Of a stretch of DNA of 64,000 nucleotides, positions 16,046 to 24,267 are shown piece by piece. The notes beneath the pieces are model-generated. The model saw only the letters and a list, made by a program, of their open reading frames with translations. It did no database searches and had not been told where the DNA came from. The stretch is taken from contig BMUX01000002.1 in the NCBI GenBank assembly GCA_014650415.1, positions 310,001-374,000 of the forward strand, given 5' to 3'. Within the stretch, counting starts at the first letter, position 1. Every line of letters starts with the position of its first letter. The position numbers and the translations under genes were made by a program. This stretch comes from Streptomyces spiroverticillatus. GTDB lineage: Bacteria > Actinomycetota > Actinomycetes > Streptomycetales > Streptomycetaceae.

Positions 16046-16270
16046 TCACTGCTTGAAGAGGATGCGGCGTACGGGACCTCGGGCGAGGGCGGGGACCAGG
16101 GCGAGGGCTTCCTCGGCGGCCTCGTTGAGTCCGGTGGCGCGGCGGGCGTGCTCGCGGGTCAACGCGTCCGTGAGGGTGTCCAGTTGGGCGGGATCGAGGT
16201 GTTCGCCGAGGGTGGCGGGGGGTGGGGCGTGGAGGGCGGCGGCGAGGCGGTCGAGGGCTTCATTGCTCAT
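16046..16270 (-). CDS. Small helical protein of unknown function
   Basis: A 74-residue acidic, Ala/Leu-rich, probably helical protein opening MSNEALDRLAAALHAPPPA. It precedes the solenoid-like gene, with the two almost touching, so they are likely one operon and perhaps partners. The ATG at 16270 follows gggagacctcc, a good ribosome site. No family recognised. Confidence 0.6.
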   Translation of the reverse strand: MSNEALDRLAAALHAPPPATLGEHLDPAQLDTLTDALTREHARRATGLNEAAEEALALVPALARGPVRRILFKQ

Positions 16271-16317
16271 GGAGGTCTCCCGTTTGCTACGGATGGGTAG
16301 CGAGCGTGGAGCGGAAC

Positions 16318-16330
16318 TGACTTTTAGTCA
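16318..16330. promoter_or_regulatory. Short palindrome upstream of the unknown two-gene operon
   Basis: TGACTtttAGTCA is a perfect 5-bp inverted repeat about 50 nt before the 16270 start. It sits in a locally AT-rich stretch (tagtcaatagtat), which suggests a promoter or operator. No regulator is adjacent. Confidence 0.35.
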
Positions 16331-16386
16331 ATAGTATGCGCAGGGTGGGGTGTTGGGGGCGGGGATGTCTGTCGTCCGGATCGGTC

Positions 16387-16417
16387 TTGACCTCAAGTCC
16401 GCTTCAGGTCGGAAGGT
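16387..16417 (+). promoter_or_regulatory. MerR-type promoter/operator for the MFS gene
   Basis: A -35 TTGACC (16387-16392) and a candidate -10 GAAGGT (16412-16417) are separated by 19 bp, the long spacer of MerR-activated promoters. Between them lies the inverted repeat GACCTcAAG tccg CTTcAGGTC (16389-16410), resembling SoxR/MerR boxes. The ATG at 16425 begins 8 nt after the -10, so the message is probably leaderless. No MerR gene lies in the window. Confidence 0.6.
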
Positions 16418-16424
16418 ATGAGCC

Positions 16425-17888
16425 ATGAAGCCGATACGACTCTCCCGCCCCGCCCTCACCCTGGCGATCATCCTGCTCGGATACCTCACCCTCCCGATGT
16501 CGATGACCGGCACGACGATCGCCCTCCCGGAGATCGGCCGCGACCTCAACGCGGCGGGCCCCGGCCTCCAGTGGGTGGTGACGGGCTACTTCCTCACCGC
16601 GTCGGCGGTGATGCTGGTGGCGGGCTCGCTGGGCGACCTGTTCGGCCGCCGGAAGGTGTACGCGTCCGGGGCCGCCCTCTACACGGCGGGCACCCTCGTC
16701 GCGTCGACCGCGCACGACATCCTGCTCCTGGACGTGGCCCGCACGGTCGCGGGCGCGGGCGCGGCGGGCGTGATGGCGGGCGGCGGCGCGATCCTCGCCT
16801 CCACCTTCCAAGGGGCCGCGCGGACAAAGGCGTTCGCGGCGATCGGGACCGTGGCGGGCATCGGCATCGCGGCGGGCCCGTCGCTGTCGGGGCTGCTGGT
16901 GGGCTCCTTCGGGTGGCGGACCACGTTCCTGGTGTTCGGGGTGGCGGGCGTCGTCATCCTCGCGGCGACCCTGCTGATGCAGGAATCCCGGGCGGACGTA
17001 CGGCCGAAGGTGGACCGGCCGGGGGCCGTGACGTTCATCGCCGGCCTGGCGCTGACGATGTTCTCGGTGCAGCAGACGGGGGCCGGCAGGTGGGTGGGGC
17101 TGGCCGCCGGGCTGGCGCTGCTCGCGCTCTTCGTACGGATCGAGCGGCGGAGCGACCATCCGATGCTGGACCTGGCGCTGGTCCGGGACCGGAAGTTCAT
17201 GGGTTGGATCGTGGGCGGTACAGCCATCGCGATGGGCTCGTCGGGCGTGATGATCTACTTCCCCACCTTCCTCCAGGGGCCGGGCGGGCTGTCGGCGGGC
17301 GGGGCCGGGCTGGTCATGCTGCTGATGACAGCGCCGGTGTTCGTGGTGCCGCAGGTGTCCGCGCGGCTGGTGAACCGGGGGGTGCAGCCCCGCCATCTGT
17401 TGGTGAGTGCGCTGGGCCTGTCCTTCCTGGGGAACGCGGTGCTGGCCGTGGTGCTGCACCCGGGGATCGGGGCGGCGGGGCTGGCGGTTCCGCTGGCGCT
17501 GATCGGGGTCGCGAACGGGCTCGCGATGGGGCTGGTGGACGGTCAGGCGATGGGGCTGGTCGACCAGGCGCGGGTGGGGATGGCGTCCGGGCTGCTGAAC
17601 ACCGTTCGGGCGGGGGCCAACGCGATGATGATGGCGGTGTTCGGGGCGGTGCTGGTGGGGTTGCTCGGGGTGCGGCTCGGGGACGCGGCTCTTGCGGCCG
17701 AGGTGGCTGCGGGGCGGCCCGGGGCGGGCCACGCGGGGGCCTTCACGTCGGTGTGGCAGGTGGCGTTGGGTGGGGTGGCGGTGGTGCTGGTTGCGGCGGC
17801 GGTGCTGGTGGCCCGGATGCTGCGGGCCCGCTCCGGGGCGACGCTGGACCGGGGCCCGGTGCCGGCCCCTGTCGGTGCGGGGCGCTGA
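16425..17888 (+). CDS. MFS drug exporter (EmrB/QacA-like, DHA2)
   Basis: A 487-residue major facilitator with about 14 hydrophobic segments. It shows motif A as GSLGDLFGRRKVY in the loop after helix 2 and the antiporter-type motif GIAAGPSLSGLLVG in helix 5. The opening MTGTTIALPEIGRDL is typical of QacA/EmrB exporters. It likely expels an antibiotic or toxic compound by proton antiport. A MerR-type operator directly upstream suggests induction by its substrate. Confidence 0.88.
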   Translation: MKPIRLSRPALTLAIILLGYLTLPMSMTGTTIALPEIGRDLNAAGPGLQWVVTGYFLTASAVMLVAGSLGDLFGRRKVYASGAALYTAGTLVASTAHDILLLDVARTVAGAGAAGVMAGGGAILASTFQGAARTKAFAAIGTVAGIGIAAGPSLSGLLVGSFGWRTTFLVFGVAGVVILAATLLMQESRADVRPKVDRPGAVTFIAGLALTMFSVQQTGAGRWVGLAAGLALLALFVRIERRSDHPMLDLALVRDRKFMGWIVGGTAIAMGSSGVMIYFPTFLQGPGGLSAGGAGLVMLLMTAPVFVVPQVSARLVNRGVQPRHLLVSALGLSFLGNAVLAVVLHPGIGAAGLAVPLALIGVANGLAMGLVDGQAMGLVDQARVGMASGLLNTVRAGANAMMMAVFGAVLVGLLGVRLGDAALAAEVAAGRPGAGHAGAFTSVWQVALGGVAVVLVAAAVLVARMLRARSGATLDRGPVPAPVGAGR

Positions 17889-18195
17889 GGGCGGGTCTCC
17901 TGTGCGGGTCGGTGGTGGGTTGCTGTTCCGGCCGGGGGCTCCGCCCCCGGACCCCCGGGATTCGCCCCGGTCCCGCCCCTTTCCCTAAAGCGCTCGCCGC
18001 GCGGCTGGGTGGGTGGTTGCTCGCGCAGTTCCCCGCGCCCCTGAAAGGGGCGCGGGGAACTGCGCAAAACGCCAGCCACAACGCCCCCGCGGGTTTAGGT
18101 GAAGGGGGCGGGGCTGGGGCGAAAAAGGCCCCCGTGCCAAGGACGGAACACGAAGGGCCCGGCGCAGCCGCCACCCCCCGCCGGACACGGGGCAC
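17889..18195. other. Intergenic region filled by a repeat element, no gene
   Basis: The 307 nt between the MFS stop and the convergent TIR-NACHT gene contain no convincing gene. They hold a GC-rich segment (gccgggggctccgcccccgg, then ggattcgccccggtcccgcc) and a large hairpin. Both recur in opposite orientation at about 52981-53098. Confidence 0.7.
18023..18065. repeat. Large perfect hairpin, member of a dispersed repeat family
   Basis: Two 19-nt arms starting GCGCAGTTCCCCGCG pair perfectly around TGAAA. It probably terminates the convergent MFS and TIR-NACHT transcripts. The arm sequence ggggcgcggggaactgcgc recurs at 44911, 47755 and 52981, and a diverged form occurs at 57968. Confidence 0.85.
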
Positions 18196-21100
18196 CTACA
18201 ACCCCTCCCCCAGCGGCAGCCGATGCACCCCCGGCAGAAACTCGTCCAGCTCCCCCGGAACGAACCTCGCCATCCCCACCACATGCCAGAACTCCCCCTC
18301 CACATCCCCCTCACTCTTGTAGCCGCCACCCGGCACCAACGCCGCCCACGCCCCCGGCACCCCCACCAGCGTCGCCCGCAACACCGGCTCCCCGGACGAA
18401 GGCACCCGCCACAGCCGCACCGTCCCGTCCTCCCCCGCACTCGCCAGCATCCGCCCGTCCGGCGAGAAGCCCACCGACAGCACCCGCCCGGTGTGCGCCG
18501 CCAGGTCCGCGACCCGTTCGCCCGTCTCCGCGTCCCACAGCAGGACCCTCCGGTCGTCCCCGGCCGACGCGACCAGGGGGCGCGTCGGGTGGGCGGCGAC
18601 GGCCCAGAGCCGGCCGCCGAGGCCCTCCAGCCGGTGGGCGATCTCCCCGTCGCGCCACACCAGCACCGCCCCGTCCCAGCCCGCACTCGCCAGCCACTCC
18701 CCGCGCTCCCCGGAACCGAAGGCGACGCCGTACACACGATCTTGATGACCCGTCAGGTCTGCGACGAGGGCACCACTCCGGGCCTCGCACACCCGGACGT
18801 GGCTGTCGTCGCATCCGGTGGCCAGCACGTCCGACCCCCGCCGGAACGCTATCGACCGCACCCTCCCCCGGTGCTGGTCCAGCACGCTGACCTGCGCCCC
18901 CGTCGACCGGTACCAGAGCCGTACCGTGTCGTCGTCGTTGGCGGTGGCCAGCAGCGTGCCGTCGGTGTTGAAGGCGGCCGCCCACACGTGTTCGGTCTCG
19001 GCGTCGAACTCGCGGAGGTATTCGCCGCCCCCGGGGTTCCACAAATAGACGTCCCCGTCATTGCTCGCCGTGGCGAGGACCGACTCCGCCGGGCTGTAGA
19101 CGGCGGACACCAACCGGTCGCCCCGGCCGGTGAGTTCGTGGGTGCGCTGGCCCGTGCGCGTGTCCCACAGGCGTACGACACCGTCGTTGCCCGTGGCCGC
19201 AAGTTGCGAGCCGTCCGCGCTGAAGCGGACCGATACCACGCGTCGGCCGTGGCCGCGCAGGATGCGCTTGCCCTGGCCGGTGGCGGCGTCCCAGATGCGG
19301 GCGCCGCCATCGTTGCCGACCGTCAGGAGCTGGCTGTCGCCGGGGCGGAACGCGCACGCCCACGCCGAACCCCGGTGCTCGGCCGGCTGCCGGGGGCGCA
19401 GCGTCACCGTGTGGCCCCCGCTGCGCCGGTCGGCCACCGTCCAGACCCGTACCGCGCCGTCGCTGTCGCAGGCCGCCAGCAGGCGCCCCTCATCACCGAA
19501 GAGGACCTGGTAGACGGCCCCCGTGAAGCTCTCCAGGGCGCCCGCGGGAGTTCCCACCACCGGGTCCCACAGCTTGACCCGGCCCTCGGTGTCGCCGCTG
19601 GCCAGCAGGGTTCCCGAGGGGTGGAAGTCGAGGGTGTAGACGCGTCCCGCGTGCCCGGTCAGTTCGTGGAGCTGCGTCCCGTCCGTGGCCTGCCAGATCC
19701 GTACCGTCCCGCGTTCGTCCTCGCCCATGTCGGCGGTGGCGAGGAGGGTGCCGTCGGGGCTGAAACGGGCCCGGTAGACGGCACCTTGGTGGCCGGGGAG
19801 TTCGTACGCGCACTCCCCCGTCGCCAGGTCCCACACCCGCACCCGCGCCGCCGCGTCGCCCGTGACCAGCAGGCGGCCGTCCGGGCTGAAGACCGTGGTG
19901 TAGACGGGCGCGGTGTGGCCGGGGAGGCGGTGCACCGGTTGTCCGGTGGCCGTGTCCCAGACCGTGACGAGGCCCTCCCGGTCGCCGGTCGCGAGGCGGG
20001 TGCCCTCGGTGTCGAGGGAGACCGGCCAGACCCCGTCCGGGTGGACGTCGATGCGGTGGCGGCACTGTCCGGTGACCGGGTCCCACAGGCGTACGGTCCC
20101 GTCGGAGCCGCCGGTGGCGATCGTGTCGGGGCGGAACTTCACCGCGTACACCCGGCCCACGTGGCCCTGGAGGGTGCGCAGGGCGAGGCCGTTGTCCGTG
20201 CCGCACAGGAGGACTCCGCCGTCCTCGCTGCCGACGGCCAGGAGTTCGCCGTCGGGGCTGTAGGCGATGGGCTCGGGGAGTCTGCTCGTACGCATGTCGA
20301 AGCCGTACGGGACGCCCACGGCGGACGGGCGGAAGCCCGCCTCCACCGGCATGCCCGGCGCGATGGCCGCCCACCTCAACTCCGGTGCCACGCGCACCGC
20401 TTGGTCGGTCTCGGCGTCGATGAGCGCGGCCCGGATCCACCTGCTGCCGGTGAGGGTGACGTCGGCGATGCGGGCCCGGGTGAGGCGCGCGCGGGACAGG
20501 TCGGCGCCCGTGAGGTTCGCGCCGGTGAGGTCGGCGCGGTCCAGGCGGGCTCCGGTGAGGCGGGCGTCGGTGAGGTCGGCGCGGGTGAGGTTCGCGCCGA
20601 CCAGGGTGGCGTCGGTGAGGTCCGCGCCGGTGAGGTCGACGCCGGAGAAGTCGCGGTGCGAGAGGTCCTCGCCGGCGAGGCGGGCGCCGCGCAGGTCGGC
20701 GTGGGAGGGGACCTTGAGGCGGTTGCTGATGCGCAGGGCGTTCGCGCGGGCGGCGTCACCGCCGCCGTGGGCGGGTGAGTCGAGGACGTTGCGCACCCAG
20801 CGGACGCATTTCTCGTGGTCGGCGAGGTCGCAGAGGAATTCGACCGAGAGCTGGCTGAGCTGGCCCGCCGACAGCAACCCGTGCTGTCCCCGGTCGAGTT
20901 GGGCCGCCGCCTCGCGGGCGACCAGCCACTCCACCACCGAGCCGTGGATGAACTGGAAGACCCCGTCGTCGCTGCGCACCAGCAGCGTGCCCGCGCCGAC
21001 GGCCTGCGCGGACTCGTGGACCGTCATCGGGGAGGCGGTCAGGCCGGTGAGGGTGCGGCCGGACATCTCCGTCAGTTCGTCCAGGCGCAGCGCGGTGCGG

Positions 21101-24100
21101 CCGGACTCCCACAGGCGCAGGGCGAGTGCGGTGACCGCCTTCCAGAGGGCGTCGATGTTCAGGCCGGGCGGGGCGCCGGGGCCGCCCTGGGCGCGTGTCT
21201 CCTCGTACGACAGCCAGGCCGTGAAGACGTCCTCGTACAGCCGTGCCGGGCTCAGCGCCCGGCCCGCGCCCGCGACCGTGCGCAGCTGGTCGGCGGAGAG
21301 GTCGGCGACGAAGGACAGCAGCCGGGGGTTGCGGCACAGGGCGAGCAGGTCGGGGATGCCTTCGAGGAGGTGGAAGCGCTGGTCGGCGACGCGGTCGTCG
21401 TTGTAGGTGTTGCGGAGGTAGGCGTGGATCTGGCGGGGGGTGAAGCCCTCCACGGACAGCACCTTGCGCTGCGGGAGAAGGCCGACCTGCTCGCCGAGGG
21501 CGGTGAGGACCTGCTGCTGGTTCTTGAAGTGCTGGGTACGGCTGCTGACGACGATCTTGGTGTTGCCGACGCAGGCGTCGATGAGGACCTTGAGGTGGTC
21601 GGCCGCGCTGTCGTACGAGACGCGGTTGACGAGTTCGTCGAAGCCGTCGAAGAGGAGGACGACGCGGCCCTGGGCGAGCATGTAGCGCAGGGCGCGCAGG
21701 TCGATGGTGTCGACGTGGTGGCTCGCGAGGTGGGCGGCGACCAGGCCCTCCAGGGACTGCGCCCGGTCGAGGGTGTTGAGGGGGATCAGCAGCGGGATCA
21801 GGTGCGGGAGTTGCTCGGGTATGCGGCGGGCCAGCTCGCGCAGGGCGAAGGTCTTGCCGTGGCCGAAGTCGCCGAGGAGCAGGACGAAGCGGCCGTGGTC
21901 GTCGTCGAGGAGTTCCAGGAGCGCGTCGAGGAGGCCGTCGCGTTCGGTGGAGCCCTGGCCGTCGCGGCGGGAGGTGTCGCGGTAGCGCTGCGGGAGGTAG
22001 AGGTCGGGGGCGTACTGGCCGCCCTCGTGCAGGGCGGCGGTCTGCGCGGCGACGTGTCCGCGCAGGTCCAGCAGCCCCTGGAACTGGAGGAAGCTGCGCA
22101 CCTGCACCCGCACCCCGTGCCGGGCGGCCCGCTCGCGCAGCCCCCGCTGCGGCTCCTCGCCCGCGTAGACGATCACGGCCTCCGCGTCGGTGTCAGTGGC
22201 ATGCACCTGCGCGGTGAACCGGTCCAGGTCCTCGGCGGTGGGCGTGCCCGGGTGCACGGCGATGCGCTGCTGCCGTACGACGCCCTCCTCCTGCCAGGTG
22301 GCGAGGATCTGCGCCATGTCCTCGGGCGAGCGGCGGGCGGCGTCGCGCAGGCTCACGCCCTCGCGCTTGACCCGGCAGATCTCCTTGACCCGCTCGACGA
22401 GGGAGTCGGCGGGGTCCTCGGCGGGCGCGGGCTCAGTCGTCGCCGCCGGAAACCCCAGGTCGGGCAGGTCGGGTACGGGGAAGACGCGCCCGGTGCGCCG
22501 CCAGTCGACGGCGAAGGACTCGGCCTCGGCGGCGGGCCGGTCGGTCCACCGCTCGGCGCCCTCGGCGGTGACCCGCAGGAGCTGGAAGCGGGCGGGGGCG
22601 GCGGCGCCGAAGAGCTGGAGGGGCGCGGGCCGTTCGGCGGCCCCCTTGCCGCCGGCCGATGCGTCTCTCGTACGGTCGCCGACGCGTCCGGGAGCGGCCT
22701 TCCCGACCCCCGCCAGCTCCGCCCGGCTCGGCCGCCCCGTCGCCGTGCGCGGCCCCCCGGTCGGCCCGTGCAGCAGCAGGTTCAGCCGGGGTGCGGCGAG
22801 CCGGGCGAAGGTGTCGGCGTCCCGCAGCGCACCGGGTCCGCCCGCCGCGTCGCCGGGGCGGGCGGTGCCGGTCAGCGGGTGCCGGAGTGCGCCGATCCGG
22901 AGCCAGCCCTCGGCCTCGTACTGGCGCAGCGCCTCGGAGAACCACGCCGCCTGGTCGCGTCCGATCAGCCCGAACTGCTCCTCGGGGCGGTGGCTGAAAC
23001 CGATCGAGGAGTTGAACCCGGCGACCACCGTGTTCAGCTCCGGCACCGGGAACAGGGTCCACGGCTGGTCGCTGTCGAAGACGGTGTCGAGCCCCTGGTA
23101 GAAGCTGCGGAAGAGGCGGGTGTAGTGCCGCCACTTCGGCCAGTACGGGGGCTGCGGGGCGACCTCGTCGGCCTCGCAGGTGTGGAAGTAGCCCAGGCAC
23201 GCGGCCTGGCTGACGTCCTGCCCGCCGGGGACGATCATCACGCGCTGCGGGGGCAGCTCCAGCTGGGAGCGCAGGGCGGTGAGGAAGCTGAGCGCCTGGT
23301 CGCACTCGCGGGGGCTGCCGGAGGCGGTGAGGTCGCCGGTGACGACGAGGAGGTCGGGGGCGGGGGCTCCGGCGTCCCGCAGTTCGATCAGGTCGCCCCG
23401 GATCTCGCGGGCCAGGGTGTCGGGTTCGCGGCCGCGCCCGAAGTCGGGTCCTGCCAGGTGGAGTACGTTGACGGCGCCCTCGCCCTGACCTGCCGTGCCG
23501 CCGCCCGCGAGGGGGTAGGCGGGGGCGGTGACGGGCCGTCGGCGGCCGGCCCAGCCGGGCCCGCCGAGCCGGCTGCTGCCGGGCTCGGGCACCCCGGGCA
23601 GGTCGGGGGCGGCGGGGCGGGGCGTGGCCCGGCCGGGGAAGCCGGGGCGTACGGACGGGCGGGCGTTGCCTTCGAGGGCCTGCTCGATACGGGTCAGCAG
23701 CAGCCCGCGCGCGGTCTGCGGGTCGGCGACGCCCACCAGGTCGACGTACGTGAGCGTGGCCAGCAGGCCCTCTATGGGCGTGTCCTCGACCCGTACGGTC
23801 AGCAGCTTGCGCTCGGGGGCCTGCGGGGAGGACCGCAGGGCGGCCTGCCACTCCATGCGGCCGTAGGTGGAGCGGGCGTAGTGGCGGGAGAGGACGGCGA
23901 TGACGGCGGCGGACTCGCTGACGCCCCGGTCCATGAAGTCGATGAAGTTGGTCCCCGCGACGAAGTCCCAGGCCTGGACGACGGTGCGGTACCCGGCGTC
24001 CTCCAGGGTCCAGGCGATCCAGGACGCCCACTGTTCGTCGGCCGGCGAATAACTGATGAAGAAGTCCAACTCGCTTGCCCCGTCCCCGAGTTCCCCGTGG

Positions 24101-24117
24101 GTGGCCATACGCCCCAT
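18196..24117 (-). CDS. TIR / phosphoesterase-like / NACHT / pentapeptide / WD40 protein
   Basis: A 1,973-residue STAND-type protein. In order: a TIR domain (about 15-155: ELDFFISYSPADEQWASW; catalytic-type Glu89 in GRMEWQAAL); a metallophosphoesterase-like domain (about 215-455) whose metal motifs are degenerate (GDLT kept, GNHD read as GGQD, GHxH read as GPTG); an unassigned linker (about 575-700); a NACHT NTPase (Walker A GDFGHGKT near 748, Walker B VVLLFDGFDEL); pentapeptide repeats (about 1135-1225); and about 14 WD40 repeats (about 1280-1960), enough for two propellers. ATG 24117 has ggaggt upstream. Likely an NAD-consuming signalling or defence protein triggered through the WD40 sensor. 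Function is inferred from architecture. Confidence 0.85.
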   Translation of the reverse strand: MGRMATHGELGDGASELDFFISYSPADEQWASWIAWTLEDAGYRTVVQAWDFVAGTNFIDFMDRGVSESAAVIAVLSRHYARSTYGRMEWQAALRSSPQAPERKLLTVRVEDTPIEGLLATLTYVDLVGVADPQTARGLLLTRIEQALEGNARPSVRPGFPGRATPRPAAPDLPGVPEPGSSRLGGPGWAGRRRPVTAPAYPLAGGGTAGQGEGAVNVLHLAGPDFGRGREPDTLAREIRGDLIELRDAGAPAPDLLVVTGDLTASGSPRECDQALSFLTALRSQLELPPQRVMIVPGGQDVSQAACLGYFHTCEADEVAPQPPYWPKWRHYTRLFRSFYQGLDTVFDSDQPWTLFPVPELNTVVAGFNSSIGFSHRPEEQFGLIGRDQAAWFSEALRQYEAEGWLRIGALRHPLTGTARPGDAAGGPGALRDADTFARLAAPRLNLLLHGPTGGPRTATGRPSRAELAGVGKAAPGRVGDRTRDASAGGKGAAERPAPLQLFGAAAPARFQLLRVTAEGAERWTDRPAAEAESFAVDWRRTGRVFPVPDLPDLGFPAATTEPAPAEDPADSLVERVKEICRVKREGVSLRDAARRSPEDMAQILATWQEEGVVRQQRIAVHPGTPTAEDLDRFTAQVHATDTDAEAVIVYAGEEPQRGLRERAARHGVRVQVRSFLQFQGLLDLRGHVAAQTAALHEGGQYAPDLYLPQRYRDTSRRDGQGSTERDGLLDALLELLDDDHGRFVLLLGDFGHGKTFALRELARRIPEQLPHLIPLLIPLNTLDRAQSLEGLVAAHLASHHVDTIDLRALRYMLAQGRVVLLFDGFDELVNRVSYDSAADHLKVLIDACVGNTKIVVSSRTQHFKNQQQVLTALGEQVGLLPQRKVLSVEGFTPRQIHAYLRNTYNDDRVADQRFHLLEGIPDLLALCRNPRLLSFVADLSADQLRTVAGAGRALSPARLYEDVFTAWLSYEETRAQGGPGAPPGLNIDALWKAVTALALRLWESGRTALRLDELTEMSGRTLTGLTASPMTVHESAQAVGAGTLLVRSDDGVFQFIHGSVVEWLVAREAAAQLDRGQHGLLSAGQLSQLSVEFLCDLADHEKCVRWVRNVLDSPAHGGGDAARANALRISNRLKVPSHADLRGARLAGEDLSHRDFSGVDLTGADLTDATLVGANLTRADLTDARLTGARLDRADLTGANLTGADLSRARLTRARIADVTLTGSRWIRAALIDAETDQAVRVAPELRWAAIAPGMPVEAGFRPSAVGVPYGFDMRTSRLPEPIAYSPDGELLAVGSEDGGVLLCGTDNGLALRTLQGHVGRVYAVKFRPDTIATGGSDGTVRLWDPVTGQCRHRIDVHPDGVWPVSLDTEGTRLATGDREGLVTVWDTATGQPVHRLPGHTAPVYTTVFSPDGRLLVTGDAAARVRVWDLATGECAYELPGHQGAVYRARFSPDGTLLATADMGEDERGTVRIWQATDGTQLHELTGHAGRVYTLDFHPSGTLLASGDTEGRVKLWDPVVGTPAGALESFTGAVYQVLFGDEGRLLAACDSDGAVRVWTVADRRSGGHTVTLRPRQPAEHRGSAWACAFRPGDSQLLTVGNDGGARIWDAATGQGKRILRGHGRRVVSVRFSADGSQLAATGNDGVVRLWDTRTGQRTHELTGRGDRLVSAVYSPAESVLATASNDGDVYLWNPGGGEYLREFDAETEHVWAAAFNTDGTLLATANDDDTVRLWYRSTGAQVSVLDQHRGRVRSIAFRRGSDVLATGCDDSHVRVCEARSGALVADLTGHQDRVYGVAFGSGERGEWLASAGWDGAVLVWRDGEIAHRLEGLGGRLWAVAAHPTRPLVASAGDDRRVLLWDAETGERVADLAAHTGRVLSVGFSPDGRMLASAGEDGTVRLWRVPSSGEPVLRATLVGVPGAWAALVPGGGYKSEGDVEGEFWHVVGMARFVPGELDEFLPGVHRLPLGEGL

Positions 24118-24131
24118 GGTAGGGCGCACCT

Positions 24132-24251
24132 CCGGAGAAGTGATCTGCTCCGCAGTACGTCCCCTCCCTGCGAGGGGATCCCTCCGCAGCACGCCCCCTC
24201 CCGGAGAAGTGGTCCGCCCGGCACACGTCCTCTCCCGGACAAGTGAGCGGG
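24132..24251. repeat. Short direct repeats in the divergent TIR-NACHT/permease promoter region
   Basis: CCGGAGAAGTG occurs at 24132 and 24201, and CCGGACAAGTG at 24235. Each is preceded or followed by a related gcaNcacgtccyctccc segment. They fill most of the 150-nt gap between the divergent genes and could be regulator sites or duplication scars. Confidence 0.6.
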
Positions 24252-24267
24252 CCCGTAACCTGTCCCG

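Noticed and set aside
18223..20778. Long plus-strand frame opposite the WD40 region
   Set aside because: Its apparent repeats mirror the WD40 and pentapeptide repeats on the other strand.
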